From contig JBMFWD010000046.1 of NCBI GenBank assembly GCA_049965615.1, positions 1 through 23,972 of the forward strand: a DNA stretch of 23,972 nucleotides. Reading direction: 5' to 3'. Origin of the DNA: Acidobacterium sp049965615 (GTDB taxonomy: Bacteria; Acidobacteriota; Terriglobia; Terriglobales; Acidobacteriaceae). Below are positions 23,859 through 23,972 of the stretch, in pieces. The position numbers and the translations under genes are program-made. The notes beneath the pieces are model-generated. The model saw nothing but the letters and a program-made list of their open reading frames with translations. It was not told where the DNA came from and did not search any database. How positions within the stretch are numbered: position 1 is the stretch's first letter; every line of letters starts with the position of its first letter.

Positions 23859-23972
23859 AACCGCCGAAGTGGGCCACTTCATAATGCCGGAATCATGAGT
23901 TTCGGGGATGAGGTTGGCATTGTTGCTGTCCAAGTTAGTTGACGCAAAGAGCAGCATCTGCTGGGCGGCGGC
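23859..23972. other. IS outer edge and unassigned right end of window
   Basis: About the first 25 bp probably still belong to the IS21 end. The rest shows no gene. TGCTGTCCAAGTTAG at 23924-23938 nearly repeats TGCTGTCCAAATTAG at 21296-21310 on the other side of the IS (14 of 15 bases). Confidence 0.4.

Noticed and set aside
21379..23862. AACT/AACC as target-site duplication of the IS21 element
   Set aside because: Only 3 of 4 bases match, and the true element tips may lie further out, so it cannot be called.

Overview
The window looks like a chromosomal segment from an Acidobacteriota member, most likely of the Terriglobus/Edaphobacter/Granulicella type. The clues are the C-terminus of an Oar-like TonB-dependent receptor at the left edge, the long Ala-rich MutS2, the cytoplasmic family 15 glucoamylase, and intergenic repeats of a kind I remember from that group. 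This placement rests on family recognition only; no 16S rRNA or other phylogenetic marker is present.

Left part (1-6680), almost entirely minus-strand: after the receptor tail and a strong terminator come a cytidylate-kinase-like protein, mutS2 (carrying what looks like an in-frame copy of an interspersed repeat), and a Doc/AbrB-type toxin-antitoxin pair with a 9-bp inverted-repeat operator candidate. A repeat-rich 0.6-kb spacer follows, then an exported protein of unknown function with a Gln/Pro/Gly repeat tail, and a Mn-type superoxide dismutase with its own terminator.

Middle part (6982-17131), all plus-strand: a signal-less GH15 glucoamylase is followed by a compact carbon-metabolism cluster, tkt-rpiB-HAD phosphatase-gnd-zwf-pgl-glk. 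Intracellular glucan would be cut to glucose (GH15), phosphorylated (Glk), oxidised through zwf, pgl and gnd, and rearranged by RpiB and transketolase. Transaldolase and ribulose-phosphate epimerase are not in the window. The HAD enzyme resembles YihX-type sugar-phosphate phosphatases, and the 6-phosphogluconate dehydrogenase is the short (about 300 aa) type with an Asp at the end of the second beta strand, suggesting NAD+ rather than NADP+. A terminator-like hairpin separates zwf from pgl-glk.

Right part (17404-23972): a secreted M1 metallo-aminopeptidase, two tandem proline tRNAs (GGG and TGG anticodons) with an upstream promoter candidate, then a decayed region. The decayed region holds a frameshifted and internally deleted DUF389 membrane-protein gene, an unassigned open frame, and an IS21-family insertion sequence on the minus strand. 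The IS has an intact istB, but istA carries a +1 frameshift at a run of five C. Gene decay and mobile DNA directly downstream of tRNA genes mark this as an accessory or integration hotspot.

I do not see a clearly new defence or biosynthetic system. The most promising leads are the phosphatase inside the pentose-phosphate operon, the repeat inside mutS2, the TA operator, and the istA frameshift.
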